A DNA stretch of 7,449 nucleotides from Ferruginibacter sp. (GCA_018057635.1 JAGPDJ010000108.1:1-7449), one strand, 5' to 3'; counted from the first letter of the stretch, positions 1-6,405 are shown. Notes: generated from the sequence alone by a model not told the origin. Made by a program: numbers and translations.

Positions 1-638
1 AATACACAGGGCGTGAGTAATGCGATCAATCCGCCTAAAAAGCCAAGTATAAATAAATTAAACAGGTTGTTGCCGGTTTTGGTTTCAACCATGGAAGCAG
101 AAGACTCACCGCAATTCGTAACCGGTTTTTTCAGATCAATGGAAGGGATCAGTATCCTGGCAGCTGCCGGGCGTGTTGCAGTTTTATTAAGAACAATGGT
201 TATTTTTTGCTCCTCAGGTATGAAATTGTCTTTTAACCCTGTAAAATAAGTGAGTGTAAATTTTATTACAGGTGGCACTTCGCCTTTAAAATACAGCAAC
301 TGCTTAATGCTGATAGAGTCGGTTGACACCCTCAGTTCTTTTTCAAAATTCAGGTCCCTGATTATTTTTTCATTTGAAAGTATCAGTGGTTTTTGCAGTA
401 GTACAGCTGAATCATCAAATTGTATTGATATGCCGGTGAGGCCATCTGCCTCACTTACGGTTGAGTATACATGCCAGCCGTTTTGGATACTTCCTTTTAA
501 TATAACCTCGTAATTTGAACCGGAAATATTTTTAACAGTACTATTCCATTGTACATGTGAACTGTCCTGGCTAAAAGTATTACCTGCAAAAAATACCAGG
601 GATAAGATTAAAAACAGGAGCGATTTTAGTGATGGCAT
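1..638 (-). CDS. dsbD: DsbD-family thiol:disulfide interchange protein, N-terminal part (runs off the left edge)
   Basis: This is the first 212 codons of a gene read leftward that is still open at base 1. Residues 1-23 form a Sec signal peptide (Lys5, hydrophobic 7-18, then NTFS before Gln24). Residues 25-150 are a beta-rich periplasmic domain of the DsbD alpha type, with VQW at 29-31 and WHVY at 55-58. A linker of about 155-190 follows, then the first membrane helix with GFLGGLIALLTPCV (199-212), the hallmark of the DsbD/CcdA transmembrane domain; Cys211 is expected to be one of its redox cysteines. Known DsbD proteins carry electrons from cytoplasmic thioredoxin across the inner membrane to periplasmic partners. 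The odd feature is that the alpha domain has no cysteine: the pair seen in the upstream paralogue is replaced by Gly134 and Phe139. The only other cysteine is Cys176, in the linker. The ATG at 638-636 is followed at once by the signal peptide. A 45-base gap separates it from the upstream gene, so co-transcription is likely. Whether a C-terminal thioredoxin domain exists cannot be seen. Confidence 0.9.
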   Translation of the reverse strand, partial: MPSLKSLLFLILSLVFFAGNTFSQDSSHVQWNSTVKNISGSNYEVILKGSIQNGWHVYSTVSEADGLTGISIQFDDSAVLLQKPLILSNEKIIRDLNFEKELRVSTDSISIKQLLYFKGEVPPVIKFTLTYFTGLKDNFIPEEQKITIVLNKTATRPAAARILIPSIDLKKPVTNCGESSASMVETKTGNNLFNLFILGFLGGLIALLTPCV

Positions 639-683
639 TTAATCATGTTATATATAGGATCTCAAAAAACCGGGATTAATATT

Positions 684-1145
684 CTATTTACCTCCTACTT
701 TTACAGAAAAAGGAACATCTTTCGGAGGAAGGCATTTTTTATCATTGCAAACCATGTAGGTAACTGTTCCTGCAACAACGGTTGTTGCATTTGACCTGAG
801 TTTAACTTTCTGTACAAAATCTACTTTGCTGCCATAATATTTTAATACTGACTTAAAGTTGGGATCATAAGATTTTTCCAACTTACCCACTTCCTTAACT
901 TTTCCATCCATTTTAACCAATGGGTTTGTTGTAAAGCTGAATTCAGTTGGAACGGGGCCTTCACCTGCATCCTGTGCATAAATATGCCATTTGCCTTCAA
1001 GGTTTGCGGTAATGTGCAATTCGTAGGTTTTATCTGCAATCTTTTTTGCGCTGTAAACCCATTGTACCGGGTTTTCCATCTGAGCACTTGCCGACAGGAT
1101 TATAAATAAAAATACAGTGAATAATATAGAGTATTTTTTAAACAT
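684..1145 (-). CDS. Small secreted DsbD-alpha-like (DsbD N-terminal domain) protein with CX4C redox motif
   Basis: A 153-residue protein that is essentially a free-standing DsbD N-terminal domain. Residues 1-21 form a signal peptide (KK at 3-4, hydrophobic 6-18, ASA before Gln22). The mature domain has VQW at 27-29, WHIY at 53-56, and near the C-terminus TYMVCNDKKCLPP (129-141), with Cys133 and Cys138 as the probable redox pair. In DsbD proteins the equivalent cysteines of the alpha domain pass electrons to periplasmic substrates such as disulfide isomerases and cytochrome c maturation factors. There is no membrane segment after the signal peptide, so it should be soluble in the periplasm. 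It lies 45 bases upstream of the dsbD-like gene, whose own alpha domain is homologous but lacks both cysteines, which suggests the two work together. The stop is TAG at 686-684. The family call is firm; the partnership is inferred. Confidence 0.88.
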   Translation of the reverse strand: MFKKYSILFTVFLFIILSASAQMENPVQWVYSAKKIADKTYELHITANLEGKWHIYAQDAGEGPVPTEFSFTTNPLVKMDGKVKEVGKLEKSYDPNFKSVLKYYGSKVDFVQKVKLRSNATTVVAGTVTYMVCNDKKCLPPKDVPFSVKVGGK

Positions 1146-1172
1146 TTTCTTTTGTGTTATTTGTTAGCAAAA

Positions 1173-1180
1173 CAAAATTA
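1173..1180 (-). promoter_or_regulatory. Candidate Bacteroidota -7 promoter element upstream of the DsbD-alpha-like gene
   Basis: On the minus strand this reads TAATTTTG, an exact match to the Bacteroidota -7 consensus TAnnTTTG. It ends 27 bases before the ATG at 1145, which would leave a leader of roughly 20 bases. No clear -33 TTTG is visible at the usual spacing; the nearest T-rich stretch is TTTAAC, about 24 bases upstream. If real, the disulfide-reductase pair can be transcribed independently of purQ. Confidence 0.4.
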
Positions 1181-1229
1181 TACCAATCACCCCACCTTTT
1201 CTGTTAAAGGTTGTTAATAATTGAACCAG

Positions 1230-1901
1230 TTATGCTATATCAAAAAGTTTGTGAAAAATCAATTTCCCATCAGTATTATTCAATGAGGTATTGCAGGCTC
1301 TTTCAGGATGTGGCATCATTCCAATAACATTCCCGTGTTCATTGCAGATGCCGGCAATATTTTCGGTGGTACCATTGGGGTTATTTGCCTCATCTATAAT
1401 GCCATTTGCTGAACAATACCGGAACAAAACCTGCTTATTCCTGTTCATCAGTTCCAACACGGTTTTATGCGCAAAATACCTTCCTTCACCGTGGGCAATA
1501 GGAATTTTAAATGTATCTTTTTGAGCAGAATCTGTATGTTGAATATATACATTTTTGCATACGAATTGTTGCTGGGCATTCCGCAATAATACACCGGGCA
1601 ATAATCCGCTTTCACATAAAATCTGGAACCCGTTGCACACACCCAGTACTTTGCCTCCTTTTCCTGCAAACTCAATCACACTTTGCATCATGGGACTGAA
1701 CCTGGCTATAGCACCACAGCGTAAATAATCTCCGTAACTAAACCCTCCCGGCAATACAATACAATCCTGCCTGCTGAACATAGATATATCTTTATCCTTA
1801 TGCCACAATGGAATAACTTCCTGGTTAAGGTCATTTTGCAGGGCTTCCATCATATCCCTGTCGCAATTAGACCCTGGAAATACTACTACACCAAATTTCA
1901 T
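1230..1901 (-). CDS. purQ: Phosphoribosylformylglycinamidine synthase subunit PurQ (glutaminase subunit)
   Basis: This is the class I glutamine amidotransferase subunit of FGAM synthase. It hydrolyses glutamine and passes ammonia to PurL for the conversion of FGAR to FGAM, the fourth step of purine synthesis, in the cytoplasm. The 223 residues match the usual length of free-standing PurQ. The start MKFGVVVFPGSNCDRD is typical of the family. PGGFSYGDYLRCGAIAR (51-67) is the conserved oxyanion-side loop, GVCNGFQIL (87-95) holds nucleophile Cys89, and MMPHPER (195-201) holds His198 and Glu200 of the triad. A stand-alone PurQ implies the three-part PurS/PurQ/small-PurL enzyme rather than the single large PurL; neither purS nor purL is in the window. 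The ATG at 1901 is preceded by a good -7 promoter element. The flanking genes (membrane protein upstream, disulfide reductase downstream) have no obvious purine role, so the gene is isolated from a pur operon here. Confidence 0.97.
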   Translation of the reverse strand: MKFGVVVFPGSNCDRDMMEALQNDLNQEVIPLWHKDKDISMFSRQDCIVLPGGFSYGDYLRCGAIARFSPMMQSVIEFAGKGGKVLGVCNGFQILCESGLLPGVLLRNAQQQFVCKNVYIQHTDSAQKDTFKIPIAHGEGRYFAHKTVLELMNRNKQVLFRYCSANGIIDEANNPNGTTENIAGICNEHGNVIGMMPHPERACNTSLNNTDGKLIFHKLFDIA

Positions 1902-1925
1902 TTCTTTAAATTAAATGTATAAAAG

Positions 1926-1933
1926 CAAATTTA
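1926..1933 (-). promoter_or_regulatory. Candidate Bacteroidota -7 promoter element upstream of purQ
   Basis: The minus strand reads TAAATTTG, an exact TAnnTTTG match, ending 24 bases before the purQ ATG. A weak -33-like TTTAG lies about 21 bases upstream, overlapping the stop of the preceding membrane-protein gene (1955-1959). Position and orientation fit a promoter that drives purQ separately from the upstream genes. No purine riboswitch or PurR-type operator was recognised in this 53-base gap. Confidence 0.45.
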
Positions 1934-1954
1934 CAATAGACTACCCGTATTTAT

Positions 1955-2929
1955 CTAAAAAAAGCCCGTTGCTATATAAATCAGAACCATACACCAATGC
2001 AAAAACAATGGAACGATCTTGCGTTCCGGATAAAAAAATGCAGAACCTGAGATCATAGCCAGGGGCACTGCGGTCAAGATCCAGTAATCAAATCCTTGTG
2101 AAGCATTTAAAAAAGGAACGATCAGTGAAACAAATAGATATAAAAAGATCAGGTTCCAGCTTTTTCGGGCTTGCACAACCTGTCTTCTCATATTATCCAT
2201 GATAAAGAATATCCCGATTATTATAGTTATAGATACTATACTAACGGCAGCGTATGACCAGGCATTTTGCTGAAAGGTTGGCACCCTCAATGTAAATCCG
2301 GGAAACCGGTATCCTTTCCATTTATCGGTTAAAAATACCCAGGATGTGAGAAAATAATACGGTGCCAGGATACCGAGTAAAACCATCATCCATTCAGGTA
2401 ACCTGAAAGGCCTGGTAATTCCCAGCCCAACCATAATGAGTAATAAAAAAGCAATTGACGGGAAATAGAAAAAACTGGAAAAGCCAATAATCATTCCTGC
2501 GTTAAATAAGGTTGATTTAGGGTTGTTGTTATTGTGTAATCCGCTTAAGAGGGACAGTACTGCAATCAATAGCGTGTTTACAATCAGCGGTGAGGAAAGA
2601 TTGAACCAATCTGAAAACATTGATGTGATCAGTAAGTAAGCCATTCCGCTCAGGTAATTGGGCTTTTGCATCAACCGTTGGCTGTTAATCAGTTTATTAA
2701 TACTGACCGCCTGGATATATAAAAGCAGGAATGTAATTACACTATAAACCAGGTGGGCATTTGCTGCAATTGGTTTTAGCCATAGCAACATTGCTTTGTA
2801 TAAAAACCCATCCAGCTGTTGTGGCTGCGGAACATGCGGGTTTATGAACATGGGAATCTTTAAAACCAGGCCATAAATCAGTAGCAGGAAATTATTATAG
2901 GGATTATTGGCTTTAAAAATGCCTGTCAC
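1955..2929 (-). CDS. Polytopic membrane protein, DUF6427-like, function unknown
   Basis: A 324-residue integral membrane protein with about nine or ten hydrophobic segments, near residues 12-30, 60-78, 92-106, 113-131, 143-170 (possibly two), 178-199, 226-244, 258-274, 281-299 and 305-323. Features that recall the Bacteroidota family DUF6427 are the N-terminal FKANNPYNN, the FSSFFYFPSIAFLLL stretch (150-164), the TRPFRLPEWMMVLLGILAPYY segment ending near 192, and FLNASQGFDYWI (273-284). The family's function is not known to me. There is no signal peptide; the first helix begins after about 11 residues. The start is GTG (2929-2927): in-frame TAA stops lie 12 and 21 bases upstream, and the first internal Met (27) would cut into the first helix, so GTG is the best start. 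The gene sits between a secreted protein of unknown function and purQ, with gaps of 88 and 53 bases. Confidence 0.72.
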   Translation of the reverse strand: MTGIFKANNPYNNFLLLIYGLVLKIPMFINPHVPQPQQLDGFLYKAMLLWLKPIAANAHLVYSVITFLLLYIQAVSINKLINSQRLMQKPNYLSGMAYLLITSMFSDWFNLSSPLIVNTLLIAVLSLLSGLHNNNNPKSTLFNAGMIIGFSSFFYFPSIAFLLLIMVGLGITRPFRLPEWMMVLLGILAPYYFLTSWVFLTDKWKGYRFPGFTLRVPTFQQNAWSYAAVSIVSITIIIGIFFIMDNMRRQVVQARKSWNLIFLYLFVSLIVPFLNASQGFDYWILTAVPLAMISGSAFFYPERKIVPLFLHWCMVLIYIATGFF

Positions 2930-3017
2930 GGAATATAATTATATACTTTATAAATATTGCTTCCTGCAAAAATGAGCATTTAAAACAACTTTAAAAAATC
3001 ATAACCCTACTATTATA

Positions 3018-4562
3018 TTATTCAAAGAAAATAACCTTGGCGAAAGCAATATTGGTGCGGTAAACACAGGGGATTATCATTTCGCGGTAGCCTACTTGTT
3101 TTGCAAGCCGCGGCATGAATTCAAAACCGGCTTCCCGGCTTTTTAGGGTTGGATAACGCTTCAACTGACCATCCGGGAAAACACTGTGGTTACTGATTAC
3201 TTGTTTATTCCTGTCTTCTTCAACAAAAATGAAATGGATCTCACTACCCACATTCATGGTACAATAGGAAAGAAAATTATCATTGTCATCATCTGCCTGC
3301 TTCTTGGGAATTATAGTACTCCATTGCAAAACCATGTCATTGTTCACACTCAACAGCATGATATTATCATAGTAGAAACGAATATTCTGCATACTGTTGA
3401 AACTGCTTAACGGCCTGTAAAAGCCGTTGTTATAAGCCGGGTTGGTCATGTAATAATCCGTATTTGTAGTATAGGGCGAACTATACAGATAATTATACCT
3501 GTCCCAGCTGCTGTTTGAAGGCCCCGATCTGCCTTGTGAATAACTATCTTCTGTACTCAAAATAAACCCACCGTCTTTTTTTACAATTGTCTGCTGGATC
3601 AATAAATTGTCGAAAGCAGACCTGAACTGGCCGTCTGAGATCTTTACTCTTAATGTATCATGAAATTCATTAAAATTCATTTTTTTAACTTCTGCATCAT
3701 TAAGATCAATCAGTGCTGCAAAAAGCCCTTTTATGTTGCCACCTTGTTTATCATAGTACAGGGATGTAATGATGCAATTCCTGTTCAGGTTGTCTAATTT
3801 AATTTTTACCTCATCAAAGAATTTATTTTCAAATGACAATGGTTTTACAACAAAATCACCGGCGCCGGGTTTATGAGAAATGATATCCATCCCATTCACT
3901 TTTTTCCTGTAGTTGATCAACGATAACTTGGCAAAAATAAAACTCCCATCATTAGACAGGTTTATGTCACTGTAAGCATCATACCTGTCATCATAAGCCG
4001 CAACCATCCGGGTACTGTCAAGCATCTGCATGCTGGTGTCAAAAAGTTTTGTTGCAACAGTAAACTGCTGGTTTTTACGCTGCATCTTATATACAAGAAT
4101 TTTTTGCTTATCCTGGCTATAAATGGTGCTGTAAATCTTGTTGTCGGAGAGTATGCCCAGTTTTGTAGAATCCAACTGAACTGGTTCATCGATCTTTTTA
4201 CCATCTGGCCCCATTTTAACACCCATACAATATATCACATTATTTTTCTGGTATTGGTAGATCATTAAAAAATGCCCGGGGTAAGTAATAAAATCTATAT
4301 TAAAGGTTTTATCGGGAATAAATGTGAGGCGTAAACTTTTTTTGATCCGCATATCCTTATCGTAAAATGCCAGTACATGCTTCCATCGGATGTTTTTATA
4401 TATTATATAATGTTCATCCATTTTGCCGAGTATCTCGAAACGGATATCCCTGTTGTCTTCATTATTAAATTCAGAATAAGTTATTTCCTGGGCTGTTAAG
4501 CTTCCGGGTAGCATAAAAAATGAAGCCAATAAGAATAAGACAAAGTGTTTCCTTAGTACCAT
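3018..4562 (-). CDS. Secreted protein of unknown function, possibly beta-propeller-like
   Basis: A 514-residue protein. Residues 1-24 form a signal peptide (RKH at 4-6, hydrophobic 7-17, SLTA before Gln25), so it is exported; there is no lipobox cysteine and no further membrane segment, which points to the periplasm or outer surface. I do not recognise a named domain. The mature part is rich in short alternating hydrophobic strands carrying D/N-x-D/G turns, such as SNDGSFIFAKLSL (203-215), KKDGGFILSTED (328-339) and NDMVLQWSTIIPKKQADDDND (from 408), which resemble blades of propeller-like secreted proteins in this phylum; this is inference only. A stretch at about 340-395 is dense in Tyr, Ser and Asn, looks like a low-complexity loop and breaks the strand pattern. 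Four cysteines are scattered (112, 263, 434, 499) without a redox motif. The ATG at 4562-4560 is directly followed by the signal peptide, so the start is secure. The gene is divergent from the TIGR01777 gene. Confidence 0.75.
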   Translation of the reverse strand: MVLRKHFVLFLLASFFMLPGSLTAQEITYSEFNNEDNRDIRFEILGKMDEHYIIYKNIRWKHVLAFYDKDMRIKKSLRLTFIPDKTFNIDFITYPGHFLMIYQYQKNNVIYCMGVKMGPDGKKIDEPVQLDSTKLGILSDNKIYSTIYSQDKQKILVYKMQRKNQQFTVATKLFDTSMQMLDSTRMVAAYDDRYDAYSDINLSNDGSFIFAKLSLINYRKKVNGMDIISHKPGAGDFVVKPLSFENKFFDEVKIKLDNLNRNCIITSLYYDKQGGNIKGLFAALIDLNDAEVKKMNFNEFHDTLRVKISDGQFRSAFDNLLIQQTIVKKDGGFILSTEDSYSQGRSGPSNSSWDRYNYLYSSPYTTNTDYYMTNPAYNNGFYRPLSSFNSMQNIRFYYDNIMLLSVNNDMVLQWSTIIPKKQADDDNDNFLSYCTMNVGSEIHFIFVEEDRNKQVISNHSVFPDGQLKRYPTLKSREAGFEFMPRLAKQVGYREMIIPCVYRTNIAFAKVIFFE

Positions 4563-4566
4563 TTTA

Positions 4567-4574
4567 CAAATTTA
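4567..4574 (-). promoter_or_regulatory. Candidate -7 element placed only 4 bases before an ATG
   Basis: The minus strand reads TAAATTTG, an exact TAnnTTTG match, but only four bases (TAAA) separate it from the ATG at 4562. In known Bacteroidota promoters transcription starts a few bases after this element, which here would put the first base at or next to the start codon and give a leaderless or nearly leaderless mRNA. No convincing -33 TTTG is present at the usual spacing, so this may be a chance match in an AT-rich gap. Confidence 0.28.
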
Positions 4575-4653
4575 AGATTATAATTTACCCGGTTATTTTG
4601 TTAAGACTTATTATAACAATCATTAGCTGCTTTTGTTAAAGCTGTAAATTTAC

Positions 4654-5586
4654 ATGATGGAAACAGTATTAATTACAGGCGGAACGGGTTTGGTTGGAAA
4701 AAGGCTGACAAGCCTACTGGTTGAAAAGGGCTACAAGGTTATCATATTAAGCCGGAATATAGATAAACTACAGCATAACGGGGCTGTTAGTTTTGCAAAA
4801 TGGGATATAGATAAACAAACCATTGATTTGAAAGCACTACAGACTGCCGATTACATTATTCATCTTGCCGGGGCTGGTGTTGTTGCTAAAAGGTGGACGG
4901 AATCATATAAAAGAGAGATCCTTGAAAGCCGCACTAAAAGCAGTAAACTGATAACGGACAGTTTAAAACTTCACTCAAACCAGGTTAAGGCAGTAGTTTC
5001 TTCATCGGCCATTGGCTGGTATGGGCCTGATAAAACCCCGGTAATACCATTTACAGAAGATGATGTACCTGCTGCTGATTTTTTAGGACAAACCTGTGTA
5101 TCCTGGGAAGAAAGCATTTCCCATGCTTCAGAAAGCGGTGCAAGGGTTTGTAAATTAAGAACGGGTATTGTTTTAAGCAAAGAAGGTGGGGCGCTGGCGG
5201 AATTTATAAAACCAATCCGGTTTGGCCTTGCTGCCATATTGGGAAATGGCAATCAAAAAATAAGCTGGATACATATTGATGATCTTTGCCGCATGTTTAT
5301 TTATGCAATGGAAAATAATTCAATAAGCGGTAGTTACAATGCTGTTGCTAACAAACCTGTGAGTAACAAAGAACTTACATTAACACTGGCAAGGGCAATA
5401 AAAGGCAGGTTTTTTACCCCATTCTATGTTCCGGCATTCCTGCTAAAACTGGTATTGGGGGGCAGCAGCATAGAAGTATTAAAAAGTACAACTGTAAACA
5501 ATGCAAAGATAAAAGCAGCCGGTTTTACATTCTTGTATCCGTCAGTTGAATCTGCCATTGGTGAGATTACAGGGAAAAAATTATAG
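4654..5586 (+). CDS. TIGR01777/YfcH-type NAD(P)-binding epimerase-like protein
   Basis: A 310-residue extended short-chain dehydrogenase-like protein with a Rossmann fold. The dinucleotide-binding motif GGTGLVG is at 9-15, with a basic residue after beta-2 (SRN at 33-35) that may favour NADPH. IIHLAGAGVVAKRW (68-81), SSSAIGWYG (116-124), LRTGIVLSKEGGAL (168-181) and SWIHIDDL (204-211) are characteristic of the TIGR01777 family (E. coli YfcH, human SDR39U1). The C-terminal part from about 250 (PFYVPAFLLKLVLGG, then the VLKSTTVNNAKIKAAGF region) matches the DUF1731 tail. Substrate and reaction are unknown for this family; it is predicted to be a cytoplasmic oxidoreductase or epimerase. The length is normal. 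Two ATG codons stand in tandem (4654 and 4657), and either could be used. It is the only plus-strand gene, and its TAG stop overlaps the stop of the convergent permease gene. Confidence 0.93.
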   Translation: MMETVLITGGTGLVGKRLTSLLVEKGYKVIILSRNIDKLQHNGAVSFAKWDIDKQTIDLKALQTADYIIHLAGAGVVAKRWTESYKREILESRTKSSKLITDSLKLHSNQVKAVVSSSAIGWYGPDKTPVIPFTEDDVPAADFLGQTCVSWEESISHASESGARVCKLRTGIVLSKEGGALAEFIKPIRFGLAAILGNGNQKISWIHIDDLCRMFIYAMENNSISGSYNAVANKPVSNKELTLTLARAIKGRFFTPFYVPAFLLKLVLGGSSIEVLKSTTVNNAKIKAAGFTFLYPSVESAIGEITGKKL

Positions 5587-6405
5587 GTCAGATTTTACCA
5601 TTCTTCTCCTGCTCAGCACATAAAACAACACAACATAAATAACCGCAAGTAAAATTACCAGCCAGGTATAATCTGTAGGCAGGTTTGCTTTAGTGAATGA
5701 CTTTATCGGATTGTCGGGGAAAGTAAGCAATCCGTCTGAAGCATTCATAGGAAGATAGTCGCCCATACTGCCCAGGTCGATTCCATGATCGGCCCTTAAT
5801 TTTATACTCCATACATCCAGTAATTGGGAAATGATATTTTCAGCACCCAGGTAAATAAAATACAAGCCGATAGCAAAGCCGGTTCGCCTTACCCAGACAG
5901 AAATCAATACTGCCAGCAGGTTATAGGATAAAGCCTTGAGCATGAAAAAACCCACATGCGAAAACCCGTTCAATGAAAAAGACGTACCGGAGAATAATCC
6001 AAAAACCAGTGCTGTAATAAATACGAGCAGGGTGGTTAAAATGGCGGCTATCACTGCCAGGGCTATTTTAACTGAAATAAATTCCTGCCGGCTCCAGCCA
6101 TCTATGATATTCTGCCTGTTGGTTCTGTAAGTAAATTCATTGGTAACAAGTATGATAAGTAATAAAGCAGGCAATAACAATAACCAACCGGTGGCATAGC
6201 TGGTAGTTTGCCATGTTTTGGAAAATTCATACGGGTTAAAAGAAGAAACCAGCCCGGCCGTATTGATCTTTCCAACAATATTTTTATTTACCGTAAATAC
6301 AATGTAATTGGTGGTAAACACGCCTAGCGCAAAAAAACTGCTGATGACAATAAAAGCATTGTAGTTTTTTAATTTAAGCCATTCTGTTTTTAGTAATTGG
6401 AGCAT
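5581..6405 (-). CDS. ABC transporter permease, ABC-2 type
   Basis: A 274-residue membrane subunit of an ABC-2 type exporter. Six hydrophobic segments are visible near residues 17-38, 70-88, 114-137, 150-170, 173-190 and 246-265, the usual topology for this class. Between helices 2 and 3 lies LVTNEFTYRTNRQNIIDGWS (86-105) followed by RQEF, the conserved cytoplasmic coupling segment (E-x2-Y-R-T-x2-Q-x3-G-x-S-R) of ABC-2 permeases related to NatB and bacitracin-type exporters. The N-terminus LLKTEWLKLKN is also typical. It follows the ATPase gene after a 32-base gap on the same strand, so the two form one operon and one transporter, presumably working as a dimer of each subunit in the inner membrane. 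The substrate cannot be told. Its TAA stop (5583-5581) lies inside the overlap with the convergent TIGR01777 gene. Confidence 0.9.
   Translation of the reverse strand: MLQLLKTEWLKLKNYNAFIVISSFFALGVFTTNYIVFTVNKNIVGKINTAGLVSSFNPYEFSKTWQTTSYATGWLLLLPALLLIILVTNEFTYRTNRQNIIDGWSRQEFISVKIALAVIAAILTTLLVFITALVFGLFSGTSFSLNGFSHVGFFMLKALSYNLLAVLISVWVRRTGFAIGLYFIYLGAENIISQLLDVWSIKLRADHGIDLGSMGDYLPMNASDGLLTFPDNPIKSFTKANLPTDYTWLVILLAVIYVVLFYVLSRRRMVKSDL

Noticed and set aside
13..513. Two plus-strand open frames of 78 and 87 codons opposite the left-edge gene
   Set aside because: They are antisense to the well-supported dsbD coding region, have no recognisable protein features, and arise from the codon pattern of the minus strand.
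842..1087. 81-codon minus-strand frame inside the DsbD-alpha-like gene
   Set aside because: It is out of frame with a gene that has a signal peptide and a conserved redox motif; it lacks any family features.
1194..1211. Hairpin ACCTTT / AAAGGT with a 6-base loop just after the purQ stop
   Set aside because: The stem is only 6 pairs and is not followed directly by a T-run on the minus strand, so it is too weak to call an intrinsic terminator.
3186..3410. 74-codon plus-strand frame opposite the 514-residue gene
   Set aside because: Antisense shadow, rich in His, Ile and Thr, with no start context or domain.
4571..4653. Promoter for the plus-strand TIGR01777 gene
   Set aside because: Only 7-of-8 matches to TAnnTTTG are present (TTATTTTG at 4593-4600 and TGCTTTTG at 4628-4635), and no pair has the right -33 to -7 spacing, so no single site can be chosen.
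5021..5037. Y-x3-K pattern (Tyr123 to Lys127) as an active site of the TIGR01777 protein
   Set aside because: The Tyr lies in the conserved WYG motif, but I do not recall the lysine four residues later being conserved in this family, so it may be chance.
4971..5252. 93-codon minus-strand frame opposite the TIGR01777 gene
   Set aside because: It overlaps the conserved core of a clear enzyme gene and encodes a low-complexity Ser/Pro-rich sequence without family resemblance.
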